From: Folioceros fuciformis
Taxonomy: Eukaryota; Anthocerotophyta; Anthocerotopsida; Anthocerotales
Reading direction: 5' to 3'
Assembly: GCA_049999805.1 (NCBI GenBank)
Contig: JBNGIO010006268.1
Coordinates: 306,726 to 335,328, forward strand
Length of the DNA: 28,603 nt
Positions 9,283 to 20,038 of the stretch are shown here, one piece after another. The number at the start of each line of letters is the position of its first letter. The first letter of the stretch is position 1. Position numbers and translations under genes: made by a program. The notes beneath the pieces are model-generated. The model was not told the DNA's origin, made no database searches, and saw only the letters and a program-made list of their open reading frames with translations.

Positions 9283-11623
9283 ATGGGGAAAGGCAGGGAG
9301 GTGCACCCGCGAAGAGCGAAATCTTCCAGACCGAAGGTGGGTTCCCACTCTCGCTTTCGTGAGGCGGGTTTGCGAGTTTCTTGTTGTTGAAAGGGATGCA
9401 AGTGTTTTGCTCATCCCGGAAATTTGCTGCGAGTGATCTACCAAATGTTCCTGAGATGCATCGTAAAGTCTGACAAGCTCGGGCATCAGTTTACAGATAG
9501 GGTTTGACTCATCTTGTTGCAGCCTAACATCGCCTTGTGTGCTGTGCAGGAAAGGGGCCGGGCAGGAGATGCTCTAAAATTTCGTGAGCAGCTAGGTCTG
9601 CTGCATCTTAGGATTGTTGAAGTCACAGCGGATGGGAATTGCTGCTTCAGGTACCTCCGAACCCCTGCTGATCCATGTCCTTCCTGTTCTTTCTCTCCTT
9701 CGTTGCACTGAGAGCATGGCCACATTCTTTGCCGAAAGTAGTCTAATGGCTTTTATGTTGTCACACTAGGGCTGTCTCTGATCAACTGGAGGGCAATGAG
9801 TACAAGCATCACGAATACCGCCAGCAAGTTGTCGACTACTTGGAGGTAAGCTGCTCACGTTATGTTTGTTGTGTGTGTGATTTCTGCTTCCCGTTCAGCG
9901 ACAAGACATGTCTCCTCACAGGCCCACCGGGAAGAATTCGAACCATTTGTAGAAGATGAAGTTCCTTTCGATGAGTACTGTCAGACGATGCGTGAGGATG
10001 GCACATGGGCTGGGAACATGGAGCTACAAGCGATCTCGCTTGTGACTCAATGCAACATTTGCATTCATCGTGTACGTTCCATCAGATCACGTGTACTGTG
10101 CGACGTCTTTTGGCCAAGCTTAAGGTCAGCCTCAGAGCCCAGGAGGAAGCTCAAAGAAATGACCCTTGTTGATACCTGTTTCTGTTGCAGCTCATGTTTC
10201 CAAGGTGGCATATCAAGAACTTCGACGATCCAGGAAAGCAGACGCTTCATTTGTTAGTGTTCTTGTCCCTCCCCTTGACCAGACGCAAATTCGTTTGAGA
10301 GAACCTGCATGAGCTATTTTGTCTTGAATCCTATTTAGCATTTCGAATTGCCAGCTTTTGACTGGACGTTACTTCAGATTGATGGGGGGTTGGTTGGCAG
10401 ATCTTATCACGACGGTGAGCACTATAACAGTGTGAGGCACAAGGATGACAGTGGTATTGGGCCAGCCACCCCAATCATCATCGAGGTCTGTCAGAGCTTT
10501 TTGCTTATGTCCTTGATGAGGTGCTGATCGGATTACGGGGAGAACTATTTGATTCCAGAAATGCTGGTAGCAAACTAAATTAGCCTCTGCTATAAAGACT
10601 GATGCAGCCTCTACAACAAAGCCTTCGGCCAATAACTGCAGAGTGGGTGTTAGAAGGATACAATCTGGATCCGCCCATGTGGATGAGTCTGCCGTCAAGA
10701 TGGTTGTTGCCAGCACTGGATGCCAAGACAGGTCCCATGTGCACAAGGTGTGGAGTCCAGTGCAACTGCGCTTTGCTTTGCAGCTTATCAGCAGCCGTCA
10801 GCCATGGTGTGACATGAAGGTGTTTGCCCTGGTGATGCAGGTTCTGCAAGAGGTTCATGGAGACACAGATGCTGCAATAGAGTTTCTAATAGCTGAAATG
10901 AATAACTCACCTCAACCTGTTCTTGATCCAATGGTTTCAGACACAGAAGAGGATGGTACGAGCGTGGCAATTCTTGCTTGGCTTGGCCTCTCCAGGATCC
11001 TGGCATTGAGCCCTTCCTATTTCTGCAGGAGGTATGGAACCTGAAGTGGACCCCAGAGGAAATCAAGACGCAGTAGCAGCATCAAGAGCGACTGATGATA
11101 ACGACCCAATGGAAACTAGCTGTGGTGGGGGGCCTGATCTGGAATTTTCAGAGTTGCCGTTCGCACAAGAAGAACTACCATCTTCTCCCGAAAATGGGGC
11201 AATGTTGACGAGGTCCAAGGTAGTTCCCTCGTTCGTCCTACAAGACATATGATGGAAAAGGTGTGCATGATTGATGTTCAGCACCTTGGCTTGTCCAGGC
11301 TGCAAGAAATAAGCCATGTCCTTGTGGGTCCAAGAAGAAGTACAAAGCCTGTTGTGGAGCAGTTCGGCCCCGGTCAACACCAACAGTGCAACCACCCAGG
11401 TATGTGCGGCCATGGCAATGCCTGTGGTTCAAGTGGTCCATTATTCCTGGATTACGTAGTCCTCTTGTCACTGACATCCTGCTGTTGCAGTTATCCGGAT
11501 TTGACAAACAAAGCTCGGAAAGAGAGACTCAGATCTGCAAAATCAGCTCCTCAGCTGCCGACCAATGGTTCCCGAAGGCGCGGCCCTTCAAGCGTGGTAG
11601 ACATGGGGTCGCTGCAGATATAG
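9283..11623 (+). CDS. OTU-family cysteine protease (deubiquitinase) with UBA-like and SEC-C motifs
   Basis: Eleven exons: 9283-9336, 9550-9650, 9770-9845, 9922-10071, 10191-10252, 10401-10485, 10571-10747, 10841-10955, 11029-11219, 11299-11399 and 11491-11623. All phases agree, giving 414 aa. The start is the ATG of a short basic first exon (MGKGREVHPRRAKSSRPK). The OTU catalytic core has VTADGNCCFRAVSDQLEG (Asp46, Cys49) and YHDGEHYNSVR (His155), with EPFVEDEVPFDEYC and GTWAGNMELQA as in OTUD3-type enzymes. A UBA/CUE-like helix bundle follows (VLQEVHGDTDAAIEFLIAEM), then an acidic linker. A SEC-C zinc motif NKPCPCGSKKKYKACCG has ligands at about Cys344, 346, 355 and 356. This order matches the plant SEC-C/OTU subgroup, including an Arabidopsis relative I recall as At5g67170. 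It probably cleaves ubiquitin chains in the cytosol or nucleus; chain preference cannot be read. Confidence 0.93.
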
Positions 11624-12101
11624 TCTCTTGTCCTCCTCCCTCATCCTTTCGAGACGTAGGGCGCAATTGAAATGAATGGAGGGGCTTGAGCCCCACGTCA
11701 TGCGTGTTTTCCATAAACGTAGCAGGCAAAGCACGAGGACGCAGACGAGAAGAAGACTGTGAGGAGTGGTGGCTTTGGACATCGCTGCATTGTTGTTCAT
11801 GTGGCTTTTGAGTTCCCCCCGGGTGGTTTGACAGAGGCCTCCATTTAATGGACCTCAAGAACGAGAGGATTCAGAACCTTTACATTTCTACTCAGCTCGC
11901 ATAGCAAGAGAAATTTCTTTACGTTGTCTGTCATAACAGCTGACGGATACTGTATGCCAGACGGCATAGATCTGTTGCATCACCAAGTATTCACAGTTTA
12001 ATTCCTCCAATCCATCTACGGGTCACTTAAGACAATTCTGCGGCTGCTGTATCCTCCTCGGACTCCCATTCCACTGCTCCCCACGCTCGCATCCATCCGC
12101 A
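11624..12101. other. convergent 3' spacer between OTU gene and MSRA5-like gene
   Basis: The two flanking genes converge here and the 478 bp are taken up by their 3' UTRs. The minus-strand frames seen at 11529-11858 overlap the OTU terminal exon and show no family motif. Confidence 0.5.
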
Positions 12102-13214
12102 CTATCTCCGGGTCTCGTGCAGGCGATTTAGCTGTTCCCTGGTCTCCTTCGACACTGAAGGAAATGACTGGAGGTGGAGGCTATGCATTCCGTTCCATCT
12201 CGCCAGTCCCGTCACATAACTGTTAAAAAGGGCCGGGACATTGTGAGACAATGATCTGTGACTATTAAGGGGAAATACCGAACCGTGACTGTTGACTCCT
12301 CATCACTTACCCGTTCAACCTGCACGCAAGCGTGGACTCGATGAGCTGCTTGAGCGTCCGGATCTCAAGGGACTGGAACAAGGAGTTTTGCCGTGACTGC
12401 AGCCCGAACTTTTGGTAGTAGGCCCCGGCGTAGAGGAACCTTCCAGCAGGTATCAGTTTGGTAACGATACGCTTCTTGAGCGTCATCTGGTGCCGCACGC
12501 GCGACTGATGAGCCGTTCGCCTTTGGCTCGCAGTGTAGCAAAAAATAACAGACCTACACGGCTCCACAGCTTCGTCATCTCCCTGCAAGAGAAGTCCGAG
12601 ATGGCACATCAGATGGCATCGCGAAAGAAGTTCGAGAGCAACAGGAAGGATCGTTACGGCCTGAATAACACAGGAAAGGAGCAGACCTGGAAGGAAGTGT
12701 CACTAGCATCGTGACAGTGCCAGAATGTTTGCAAGAGTGTGTGATAAGTCACCTCCTGAGGATCATAGGTCAGCTGAACAGCCGGAATCCTGCCTTCGTC
12801 CTGCAATGACTCAAAGCAGAACGGATTGAGATCCAAACTGCCGACTTACAAGCAACTGTATCCAACAAGGCACATGACTATGGATGTTTACAGAATCTGG
12901 ATCGAACTGGTCGTCGTTCCCGAGGCAGAAGCCAACGGCAGTGGTGACAACGCCATTCATGGAGCCAAAAGCAGCTTCCGTAAGCCAATACGATCCTGCA
13001 CCACATCAACAAGCCTTCAGATGCTCCCAAACCTATCCTTCCACACAAGAACATCACACCTCCAGCACCAACTCTTACCTCCGGCAAAACAGGCCTTCAT
13101 CAACGCCGGCCCTGCCGGGAGCTCCTCCAGCAGCAAATTTTCCTCCTTCTCCTCCTCCTCCTCCTCCTCATAGCGGGAACCGGGACGCCGTCCCGCTGAG
13201 TGCGCAGACGCCAT
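12102..13214 (-). CDS. MSRA5: MSRA5-like protein (peptide methionine sulfoxide reductase A fold, Ser in place of catalytic Cys)
   Basis: Five exons on the minus strand: 13214-13079, 12995-12892, 12800-12687, 12582-12311 and 12219-12102. All phases agree and give 247 aa, close to Arabidopsis MSRA5. In-frame upstream sequence meets a stop before any other ATG. Exon 1 carries an acidic Glu run (about residues 20-30). The MsrA core follows: FAGGSYWLTEAAFGSMNGVV, TTAVGFCLG, PAVQLTYDPQEVTYHTLLQ, FWHCHDAS, a shortened CRSVIF block and the C-terminal YYQKFGLQ. Canonical MsrA has GCFW with the catalytic Cys; here it is GSYW. Plant MSRA5 has GSFW, so the loss is ancestral to the subfamily. It may therefore not be a classical reductase. 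Exon 2 may alternatively end at the stronger donor gtaagt (12852), adding 13 residues in phase. Confidence 0.87.
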
Positions 13215-13689
13215 CGCTCGTCCCGGATCTAGGCTCCTTCTCTGTCGGCAACTCTTTGAGAATCAAGCGCGTCAAGCAAACCATTGCAATTCAGGGCCCC
13301 GCACTTCTTAGTGCTCTATCATCGAGCCCGATCTCCCATCCTAGGCCCGCACAGCTGCGGCGGGGAGACCGAATGCCACATCCAGCAGCTGCGACACTGA
13401 CGAATGTATGATGATGTGGTCGGCGAGTGCAGGCTTACGGAAGTGCGTGCGTCAAAGGTCGACAATTAGGAGACCCGTTTCTGACACTGACGAGCTCAGA
13501 CTACGCGACATCGACTCCGGTCACTCAAATCCGTTAATCGGCACTCTCCTTCTTGTTGGCAGGTGGATTGGTCAAGGGTAACTGTTTTCCTCGTGGACAT
13601 GTCCAATGCCTTGTCTCAGAAGCATCCAACGGTACAGAATGTAGCACAGATTTCTTAACAAGCTGGAAAAGATGAACGGATGTATCCCA
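13215..13689. other. 5' flank of MSRA5-like gene, no further gene seen
   Basis: This contains the promoter and 5' UTR of the minus-strand MSRA5-like gene. A plus-strand frame crosses 12884-13411 but is mostly antisense to that gene and Pro/Ser-rich because of the codon run for its Glu tract. Nothing else is recognisable. Confidence 0.45.
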
Positions 13690-14190
13690 ATAAACTACTG
13701 CTGTTTCTATTTAATTTTCACCAACTAAGTTAAATTAGGCACTAAATTTACCACAAGGTAAGGTTGTGAGGGTATTCACATGTACCTTTGTTACCTCTGG
13801 TACGTAGGTGCTCCTTTTTCCGTCGCTGTATTATCTCATGAGGTTAAACAATAGATTCGTCTTTCTCCTTATTTTTATTATTTTTATTATAATTTTCAAA
13901 TTATCTATTTTAGGTGCTTTAATAATTCTGTGTATATCATAAATTAATATTAACATGGTGTGTGATTAATAATAATATTAATATGTATGTCTTTATTTTA
14001 GTATTTACAAGGCTATAAATATGTAAAATATCTATATAAATAATAACCTGGGTCAAAAGATGAAGACGTAGCAGTGAACTCGGGGATAGTTCTATTAGCT
14101 GGAATGACAACTTTCGATGATAAAAAGGACAAGGGTAGGACATGTGGGTGTGTAGATTTGTCTTATTTTCTCTAAATTTTAAATATTTTA
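13690..14190. repeat. AT-rich non-coding tract
   Basis: A sharp drop in GC compared with both flanks. The core, about 13850-14050, is largely A/T with runs such as tatttttattatttttatta and many short TAA/TTA words. Only short AT-driven frames occur (for example the minus-strand frame at 13937-14143). It may be decayed mobile-element sequence or a matrix-attachment-like spacer; there is no direct evidence for either. Confidence 0.55.
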
Positions 14191-14249
14191 TTGGAAGGCT
14201 TGTGGAATGACGTTCGATTTCATACGTTTGAACGGGGCAGGAACAGTGT

Positions 14250-14594
14250 GTGAACCAGGTCTACAGCTCCGGGACAGGGATCTGGACGGAAGAACATTTG
14301 CTGACGGGATTGCTCGAATTCCGTGTCTTGGACAATCGAACTGTCTGTTTCTTGGATACTTTCCTCGAAGCTCCTCTGACACTGGATCTGTCCGCTGAGG
14401 AAGCCGCTTTGTTCCTCTCCACGCAAGGCTGGGAAACACATCTGTGGACGCTTACATGTCACAATCTTATGGCTGAAGAATTCGTCCGCTTGCATCTTGT
14501 CACGTACGAGTTGATGTACCGTCCTGTACTTCAGTCTCCTGGCACGACATTCCATGGATCTCCACATGCTTCAGAGTCAGTGGATCGGGTTAAG
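14250..14594 (+). CDS. unidentified open frame in a GC-richer island
   Basis: One frame stays open for about 115 codons, with a composition that looks protein-like (TGLLEFRVLDNRTVCFLDT, then APLTLDLSAEEAALFL and AEEFVRLHLVTYELM) and a good donor (aag|gtgaga at about 14595). I could not find a next exon that keeps the frame convincingly; candidate acceptors near 14700 lead to stops. The opposite strand is also open over much of the same stretch. It could be one exon of a novel gene, a gene relic or chance. No family is recognised. Confidence 0.2.
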
Positions 14595-14599
14595 GTGAG

Positions 14600-15838
14600 A
14601 GATGCTTAGGGTATCCCCAAGTCTGTGGCACTTGTGCACTTTCTGTCTGATATCGGTGCTGCTTCACTGTGTAAGATTACACGGTCCTCTACTTTTGCAA
14701 GGTCGAGAAATGCTCGGCCAAAGCGAGATGAGAAGTCCTTGGAGTTTCTTTCCCCCCTCCATTGTGATGCAAGAGTGCAAGGTGAGGCAGCAATGCCGAT
14801 TTCTGCACAGTATTCCATACAGCCAGTATAGGAGCACGGTAGCGTCATGGAGTATGACGCGGGGATGAAAGGTCCGACGAGCTTGGGACGGAGATGGACA
14901 CACAAGGAATTGAAGCATAGTAGCACACGCCTTGAACTTGCTTGCAGCTGTGGAATTCTACATCGCGGGCTCTTGCATTTTCCGTGACGTCACTCCACGC
15001 TAGAGTGACCAGTAACTGCAACAGTTTCCTTTCAGTCCTGCGAAAGTGAGAAGGCTTTGGCGGCCTGAACATCTCTGACAGTACCAGCGATCTTCATGTG
15101 GATCCAAAGCCCCGTGAAGAGAAGGGAAGAAATGGAGACAGCAGATACCGTGGACCAGAAATCGAACAAAAACACGCCATGTGGAGCACAAAGACAGGAG
15201 TACCAACACAACGGGAGCTCTAGAGATGCAAAGCGTATGAAGATGCAAAACCTTAACCTGAAACAGATTTCTCTAAAATGTACTTACAATTGGAATGTAG
15301 CACTTGCTCAGCCTCACCAATTGGAAACGAAAATGAAAAGTTTAGCATTCCAATTTCAATTTCCGTTTCCCTCGTCCGTCGACATAGACATAAACTGGGT
15401 GAGCTTATTTCAGGGTAATTCTGGTTCAATTCTATACTCCAAATTTCAAAAGCTGTAGTTTTCTAGCTGGACTTTTTGAACTAAACTGGGTACTTCAAAA
15501 TTGAACTACTAAACATGATGAAATGATCTTCCCTATAGCTCCATGAGTGTGTTGGCAAAGCGGATCAAGATGTGTCTTGCCTACATAGTCAAGCTGAAGC
15601 TCAAGTGTAAGTAGACTATCAAAAGGAAGACGTTGGGCAAGCCATTTCTAGTCTCGTTTCCTAGCATTCCAATTTGACTCAAGCATCAGTAGAGTGTTGC
15701 ATTTTGTAGTCTAAAACCTAGTTCTTCTTTCGTTCCAACGCATCTTCAACTTGCGGCTGTGATCTAGTTCCTACTTCCTCCTTTGGTCTCTTCCATTCCT
15801 CTAATACATCTTCAACCTGCAGACACCAACCATACAAT
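14600..15838. other. gene-poor stretch, nothing supported
   Basis: Short frames exist on both strands but none has recognisable motifs or a phase-consistent exon chain. Composition falls gradually towards AT-rich from about 15250. A CT-rich stretch with several short cttc/ttcc words lies at about 15720-15830. Confidence 0.4.
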
Positions 15839-16158
15839 ACAACACAACACAACACCACACCACACCACACCATTCCTTCTTCTTCACGTTCTTATTCAAA
15901 TTGCACCATTAGCTTAATGTTTATCTCATAATTACAAAAGTTTCCTTTAAGTTCCTTAGTGCTACAATCACTTTAAATTATTATACATTATTATGATCTT
16001 TGTATTTTATTGACTATTATATATATATATATATATATGACTTTTATTTTTATTTAGATTCTTTTTTTCTTTCTTTCTTTATATAACTTAATTATTATCA
16101 TATATATTTAGGTATTAAAAATCTATTAAAATATACTATTTAGATTATTATTCATTGA
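15839..16158. repeat. simple repeats and AT-rich sequence before the gap
   Basis: In order: an acaac/acacc short-period repeat at about 15839-15870, a (TA)n run at about 16018-16038, and a cttt/ttct run at about 16064-16080, embedded in AT-rich sequence. Such runs often break assemblies, which fits the N gap that starts directly after. Confidence 0.75.
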
Positions 16159-16258
16159 NNNNNNNNNNNNNNNNNNNNNNNNNNNNNNNNNNNNNNNNNN
16201 NNNNNNNNNNNNNNNNNNNNNNNNNNNNNNNNNNNNNNNNNNNNNNNNNNNNNNNNNN
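16159..16258. other. assembly gap (100 N)
   Basis: Exactly 100 unspecified bases, the usual placeholder for a gap of unknown size. The true distance between the flanks is therefore not known. Confidence 0.99.
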
Positions 16259-16769
16259 GGTTAGTAGTTCATTGGTTAAAAGTATTAAAAAATAAAAATA
16301 AAACTTATTCCTTAATTATGTTAGATTAAAATACTTTTACAAAAATAAACTAAATTTACTTGTCCTTAAGGTTAACATTTAGTTAGTGAGAAACATATAA
16401 TAAAAAAAATTGAAAGGAAAGACAATGAATTCCCCTTAGCATGTAGACTCACCTCACTGTAGCTTAATTGCCTATTAAGAGTGATGTCTACATATTTGCA
16501 AGGTCCATGATGTCGCCAACAAGAGTAACAAACTTGTGCCCTACAAAAATTAAAAAAAACAAGCTACTTCATATGAAAGCCCATACCACCATGTAGACAT
16601 GGTAGTGATTGAAGAAAGTATTGCAAGAACAAAAGAGAAGAAAAGAGTTGCCAAGGTTGGACAAGTTAACTCACAAGTGTGATACAAAGCTTGAACACCA
16701 AGAACTCAAATAAGAGCTATGAACACACACACAAGGATGTATACTCTTCCTGTGAGCACCTGCAATTAA
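16259..16769. other. AT-rich non-coding sequence after the gap
   Basis: A/T-dominated with no open frame of useful length on either strand. No recognisable gene, RNA or transposon terminus. Confidence 0.45.
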
Positions 16770-16824
16770 ACATAACAGAAGTTGTGAGCAGGTTCTAACA
16801 TAACAGAAGTTATGAGCAGGTTCT
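16770..16824. repeat. 28-bp tandem duplication
   Basis: Two adjacent units (16770-16797 and 16798-16824) read acataacagaagtt[g/a]tgagc followed by aggttct. They differ by one base, so the duplication is recent. Function is unknown. Confidence 0.8.
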
Positions 16825-16865
16825 GGGATGCGGATTCGTCCCCCTTGCCACCAGCCCTCGTCACC

Positions 16866-16995
16866 CTCGACTCCTCCTAAGAGCTTCTTGTGTTGGCTAC
16901 CCTCACATGCAATAAAACATTATAAATGCTCTCAACTTCTCCTAGGAGCTTCTCGCACATGTTACCCTCACATGTAATAAAACATAATAGGAATA
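16866..16995. repeat. 65-bp tandem duplication, diverged
   Basis: Two units of about 65 bp (16866-16930 and 16931-16995) share ctc.ac.tctccta.gagctt, then taccctcacatg.aataaaacat. Each carries an aataaaa word. They are about 80% alike by eye, so older than the 28-bp pair next to them. Confidence 0.7.
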
Positions 16996-18292
16996 TATAT
17001 ATAGGAATACCATACCCAACAAGGTCAGTTTGAGGATAAGCGAAAATGAAATGTCCAAGATCTCTGAGTATGTAAACTTTCTAGACAAAATTCAACCAGC
17101 GAAATGAGACTTCATCTTCCACCGGAGCTCACTTTGCTCTTTCGTGCATACATAAAGGCTTTCGGCGTACTCCATATTCTGGAATAATAATATACGAGAT
17201 TCATGAAAGTCAACTAATTGGGGAGGTGGTTGAACGGCCTGGAGTGCATGTGGAACCCCTGTTAGGTTTGTTTGCCTAACGGACGCTTGTCAGAAGTGCC
17301 GGCATCTCTCGGCTCTGGTTTGTTTCGGTGGGCAGTAAACGGGTACCGCGTTCCCGATGTCCCGATTCCAGCGAGGTTTGAATGCGAGTCGAGGTTCGAG
17401 GTCCATGCGATCCATGCCTCTGGTCTGGGAAATGGAGCCGTGTTTTGCGATCGCGGCAAGGCAAGGCAAGATGTTCAGTGCGGAAAGAACGAACCATTTT
17501 CACCTGACGTGTGTGAATGCGGCAATGTGAATTGAGGCTTGCGAGCTCGTTCAGCGATGCCTCGCCTAGCTGCTGTGCGGGAGTGGCAATGGTGGCTTGC
17601 CGTAGATCTGGAAGGCTGAAGGCATGGTGAAGAAGCACTGGACGCACAACGCCTTCAGAAGGTAGAGGTTAGTGGCGAAGAGATGGGAAGAATGAGCTCT
17701 GCCAAGCCTTGTCCTTGTAGGGGAAAGGTTTTGGTGAGTGCTTCCACCGCGGCCACTCTTGTCATCGCGTCTGCAGACAGGGTGCGATGACGCCGTCCAC
17801 ACCCTTACTGATCAAGTGGTGATAATTCACAGGGCCTGTTCATCCTGGCCAACAGCAGAATTGGCAAACAACCGACGGCAGTGTTGAGACTAGGAGTTAC
17901 ACCAACACCATGTGTGAAGTTTGATTTGATTGCGATTGCGGAGATGTGGAAACGAACGCTACGGATAGCACCACGTGAAGATGCACCGGGCCCTTTCTAA
18001 CAGCAGCGGGGCACCAACAAAGAACTCGAAGCTTACATGCACTGCTTGTCCAGACCGTGCAGTACGTGTTACATGCTATGTACCGTTTTTTATATTTGAT
18101 TTAATTAAAGTGGACTCCATATAAAATGTTATCTTCATCCTGGCAGCTCTGGAGATCACCGACGCGGCTGATATGCGCCAGACTGTGCGAGGCCGTCGTG
18201 ACGGCTACGGGACTCCTCCACATGTTAATGACACATGCTGCGAGACAACATCCGGTGCTCATCAACTGTGGAAGAGGAAGCTTTGCAAGGGG
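16996..18292. other. gene-poor stretch, nothing supported
   Basis: GC rises again after about 17220. Overlapping open frames occur on both strands at 17262-17802, which points to high GC and few stops rather than to coding. I found no motif, RNA gene or repeat here that I can name. Confidence 0.4.
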
Positions 18293-18407
18293 ATGCTTCA
18301 TCGGGATGAGGTGTAATGGACCCCCATCATTTTGGAGTATGCCCAGAGGAGGAGGGGTGACGAGGCCCTGCAGTTGTTTGGAAGGATACAAGAGGAGGGT
18401 GCATACG
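18293..18407 (+). pseudogene. relic of a pentatricopeptide-repeat (PPR) protein gene
   Basis: In one frame the sequence reads MLHRDEV, a TAA stop, then [28 protein letters not shown]. This is the junction between two plant PPR motifs (usually ...RD.V.W..MI..YAQ.G.G.EAL.LF..M..EG). The residue pattern is very characteristic of PLS/DYW-type organelle RNA-editing PPR proteins. The stop lies where a codon for a variable residue is expected. Upstream sequence back to about 18240 looks like a preceding repeat with frame damage. The fragment sits in the same reading frame as the bL20m start codon 27 bp further on. Confidence 0.72.
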
Positions 18408-18433
18408 GGACGATCGCCTTGGAGCGGGAGAGG

Positions 18434-18875
18434 ATGTTCAACAAGAAAGAGATTTTGAAGTTGGCCAAGGGCTTCAGAGACAGGTCCAAAAATTGTATCC
18501 GGGAGGCGAGGGATCGTGTGGAGAGGGCCCTGCAGTATGCCTACAGAGATCGGCGCAACAAGAAGAGGGGCATGAGAGGTTTGTGGATTCAGCGGATCAA
18601 TGCCGGGAGTCGGCAGTACGGGGTAAGGGTGCTGGCTTGTAGAGCTGGGGAATCGTGTTGCTCTAAATCCCTTGGCCGTAAATCGGCGAGTGCCTTTCAA
18701 TTTGCTCCAGGTGAACTACGGGCAGCTCATGTGCGGCTTGAACAAGGAGAACATTCAGCTTATCAGGAAGGTTCTTTCTGAGCTTGCTATGCACGAGCCT
18801 TACAGCTTCAGGACACTGGTTCAGGTTGCCAAGGGTGCCGATCCCCGGCCAGGGTTGAAGCAACTGCTGCCCTAA
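18434..18875 (+). CDS. bL20m: mitochondrial large-subunit ribosomal protein bL20m
   Basis: Two exons, 18434-18622 and 18711-18875, phase 0, giving 117 aa. The sequence opens [20 protein letters not shown] and keeps the bL20 signature block [39 protein letters not shown] and [14 protein letters not shown]. The protein is close in length to other plant mitochondrial bL20 proteins and binds 23S-type rRNA in early large-subunit assembly. I choose the ATG at 18434 because the family begins at M.NKKEI. The frame is open upstream to 18317, through the PPR relic, without another ATG. No obvious cleavable presequence is present; the basic N-terminus may serve for import. Confidence 0.94.
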
Positions 18876-20038
18876 GTGATTTAGGTTACGTCTGCCAACT
18901 CATCCCCATATTGCACACTCGTGGAGCACACAGCACGTTTGCCATGGTTCTTCGTCGGCCACCAGCTCAACAAGGAAGCTGCGGCATTTATGTTGACAAT
19001 GTAAGGATTTCGTCTCACGTCCTCCCGTGGTGTGCTCAATGGATGGGAGTGTGGAGCTGCTCGGCGAGGGAGTCCATCCCTGCTTTACTGATTGTACCAG
19101 TGAAGGAAGAGGAGTGTGATGTTAAGAACAACTATGAAGAGCAGCAAAAATAGCATGTTGCTCCTATTGTTTTGAATCGTTTCATTGAGCTCCTTGTTGC
19201 CTGCCTCAACGTTGTGTGTAGCATTCACCGCCTGCATGACAAGCTAGAAACAAAATAACTGACCTGTGTTGTCTACTGCACAGCGGGAAATGCTGTTCAG
19301 ACGTCGTACCTGCTGGTAAAAGTTGCTGAATCTGCTGAGCTTGCCGATGCACATGGGTGGAGAACAATTAGTTCAAAGCAGACATTTGCAGCATACTTCT
19401 CTGTGTTTGTCGCACTGAAGCCATTGTTTCAGTCAACTCAATCTGCACAAATCGAACAGAGCTCAAGTTGATAAAACTGTGTGATTTCACAACTACCATA
19501 GCGAGCAGTCGGGGCTTTACCTGTAGCCTGCGGGTTTGTTCATCTAACGCTGTTTGACGCTAAGCCTGCTTTGATGCAGCTGTCGCTGCTTCTGTGGAAC
19601 TTGTATCCTCTGTGGACCCTCTGCCAGACAGATACGAAGCCATGCGTGCAATCACAGCAGGTAAGCTTTTTTCTGTTTATTTAAGCTGACCCCCGATGTG
19701 CCTGTGTTATTGCACATGTGCAGCTCTGAAAACTTTTGCTTACCAACGCTAATGGTTTTGGCTGAAGAGTGCAGCAATTCTAGCAAACAGAGGCCCTTAC
19801 ATAGCAAATGCGGGTTCACCAACTGCAACAGATTCGCCACTCAGAAAGCGATCGTTGGGCCTCTGCACTTTGTTTGGAGCTGGATGTGTTGCTGAGGCAG
19901 CCCTTGTTGCAAAAGGAGAGTATGACGCGACCGAATTGCTTAAGTGGCTGGTCGATGCCTCTGGAGGAGGAGGGGGTCTGGGAATAGAAGGTGCTATGAG
20001 GGCTGCAGGGACTGCCACAAGTCGTGGCCAGGCATCGA
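18876..20038 (+). CDS. unidentified multi-exon gene candidate, cut by the CACTA-bounded segment
   Basis: Two well-formed exons are visible. Exon 19580-19660 has acceptor gatgcag and donor gtaagc and encodes VAASVELVSSVDPLPDRYEA. Exon 19775 to about 20038 has acceptor gtgcag and encodes ILANRGPYIANAG, FGAGCVAEAALVAKGEYDAT and ELLKWLVDAS, then a Gly run. They join in phase. An earlier possible exon at about 19285-19313 fits the incoming phase. The start is not found; a small ATG exon near 18943 is possible. The reading frame continues into the left inverted arm at 20039, and another frame there ends DTKKLKRSQPNQPPEVKRKP-stop, so the true C-terminus is unclear. I do not recognise the family. Confidence 0.4.

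Noticed and set aside
12884-13411. 175-codon Pro/Ser-rich plus-strand frame
   Set aside because: It mostly lies antisense to MSRA5-like exons 1-2; its Pro run is the complement of the Glu codon run.
16018-16038. (TA)n run as an origin, promoter or terminus
   Set aside because: Plain dinucleotide repeat in AT-rich sequence next to an assembly gap; nothing else supports a function.
17262-17802. Overlapping frames on both strands
   Set aside because: Simultaneous openness on both strands without motifs fits base composition, not genes.
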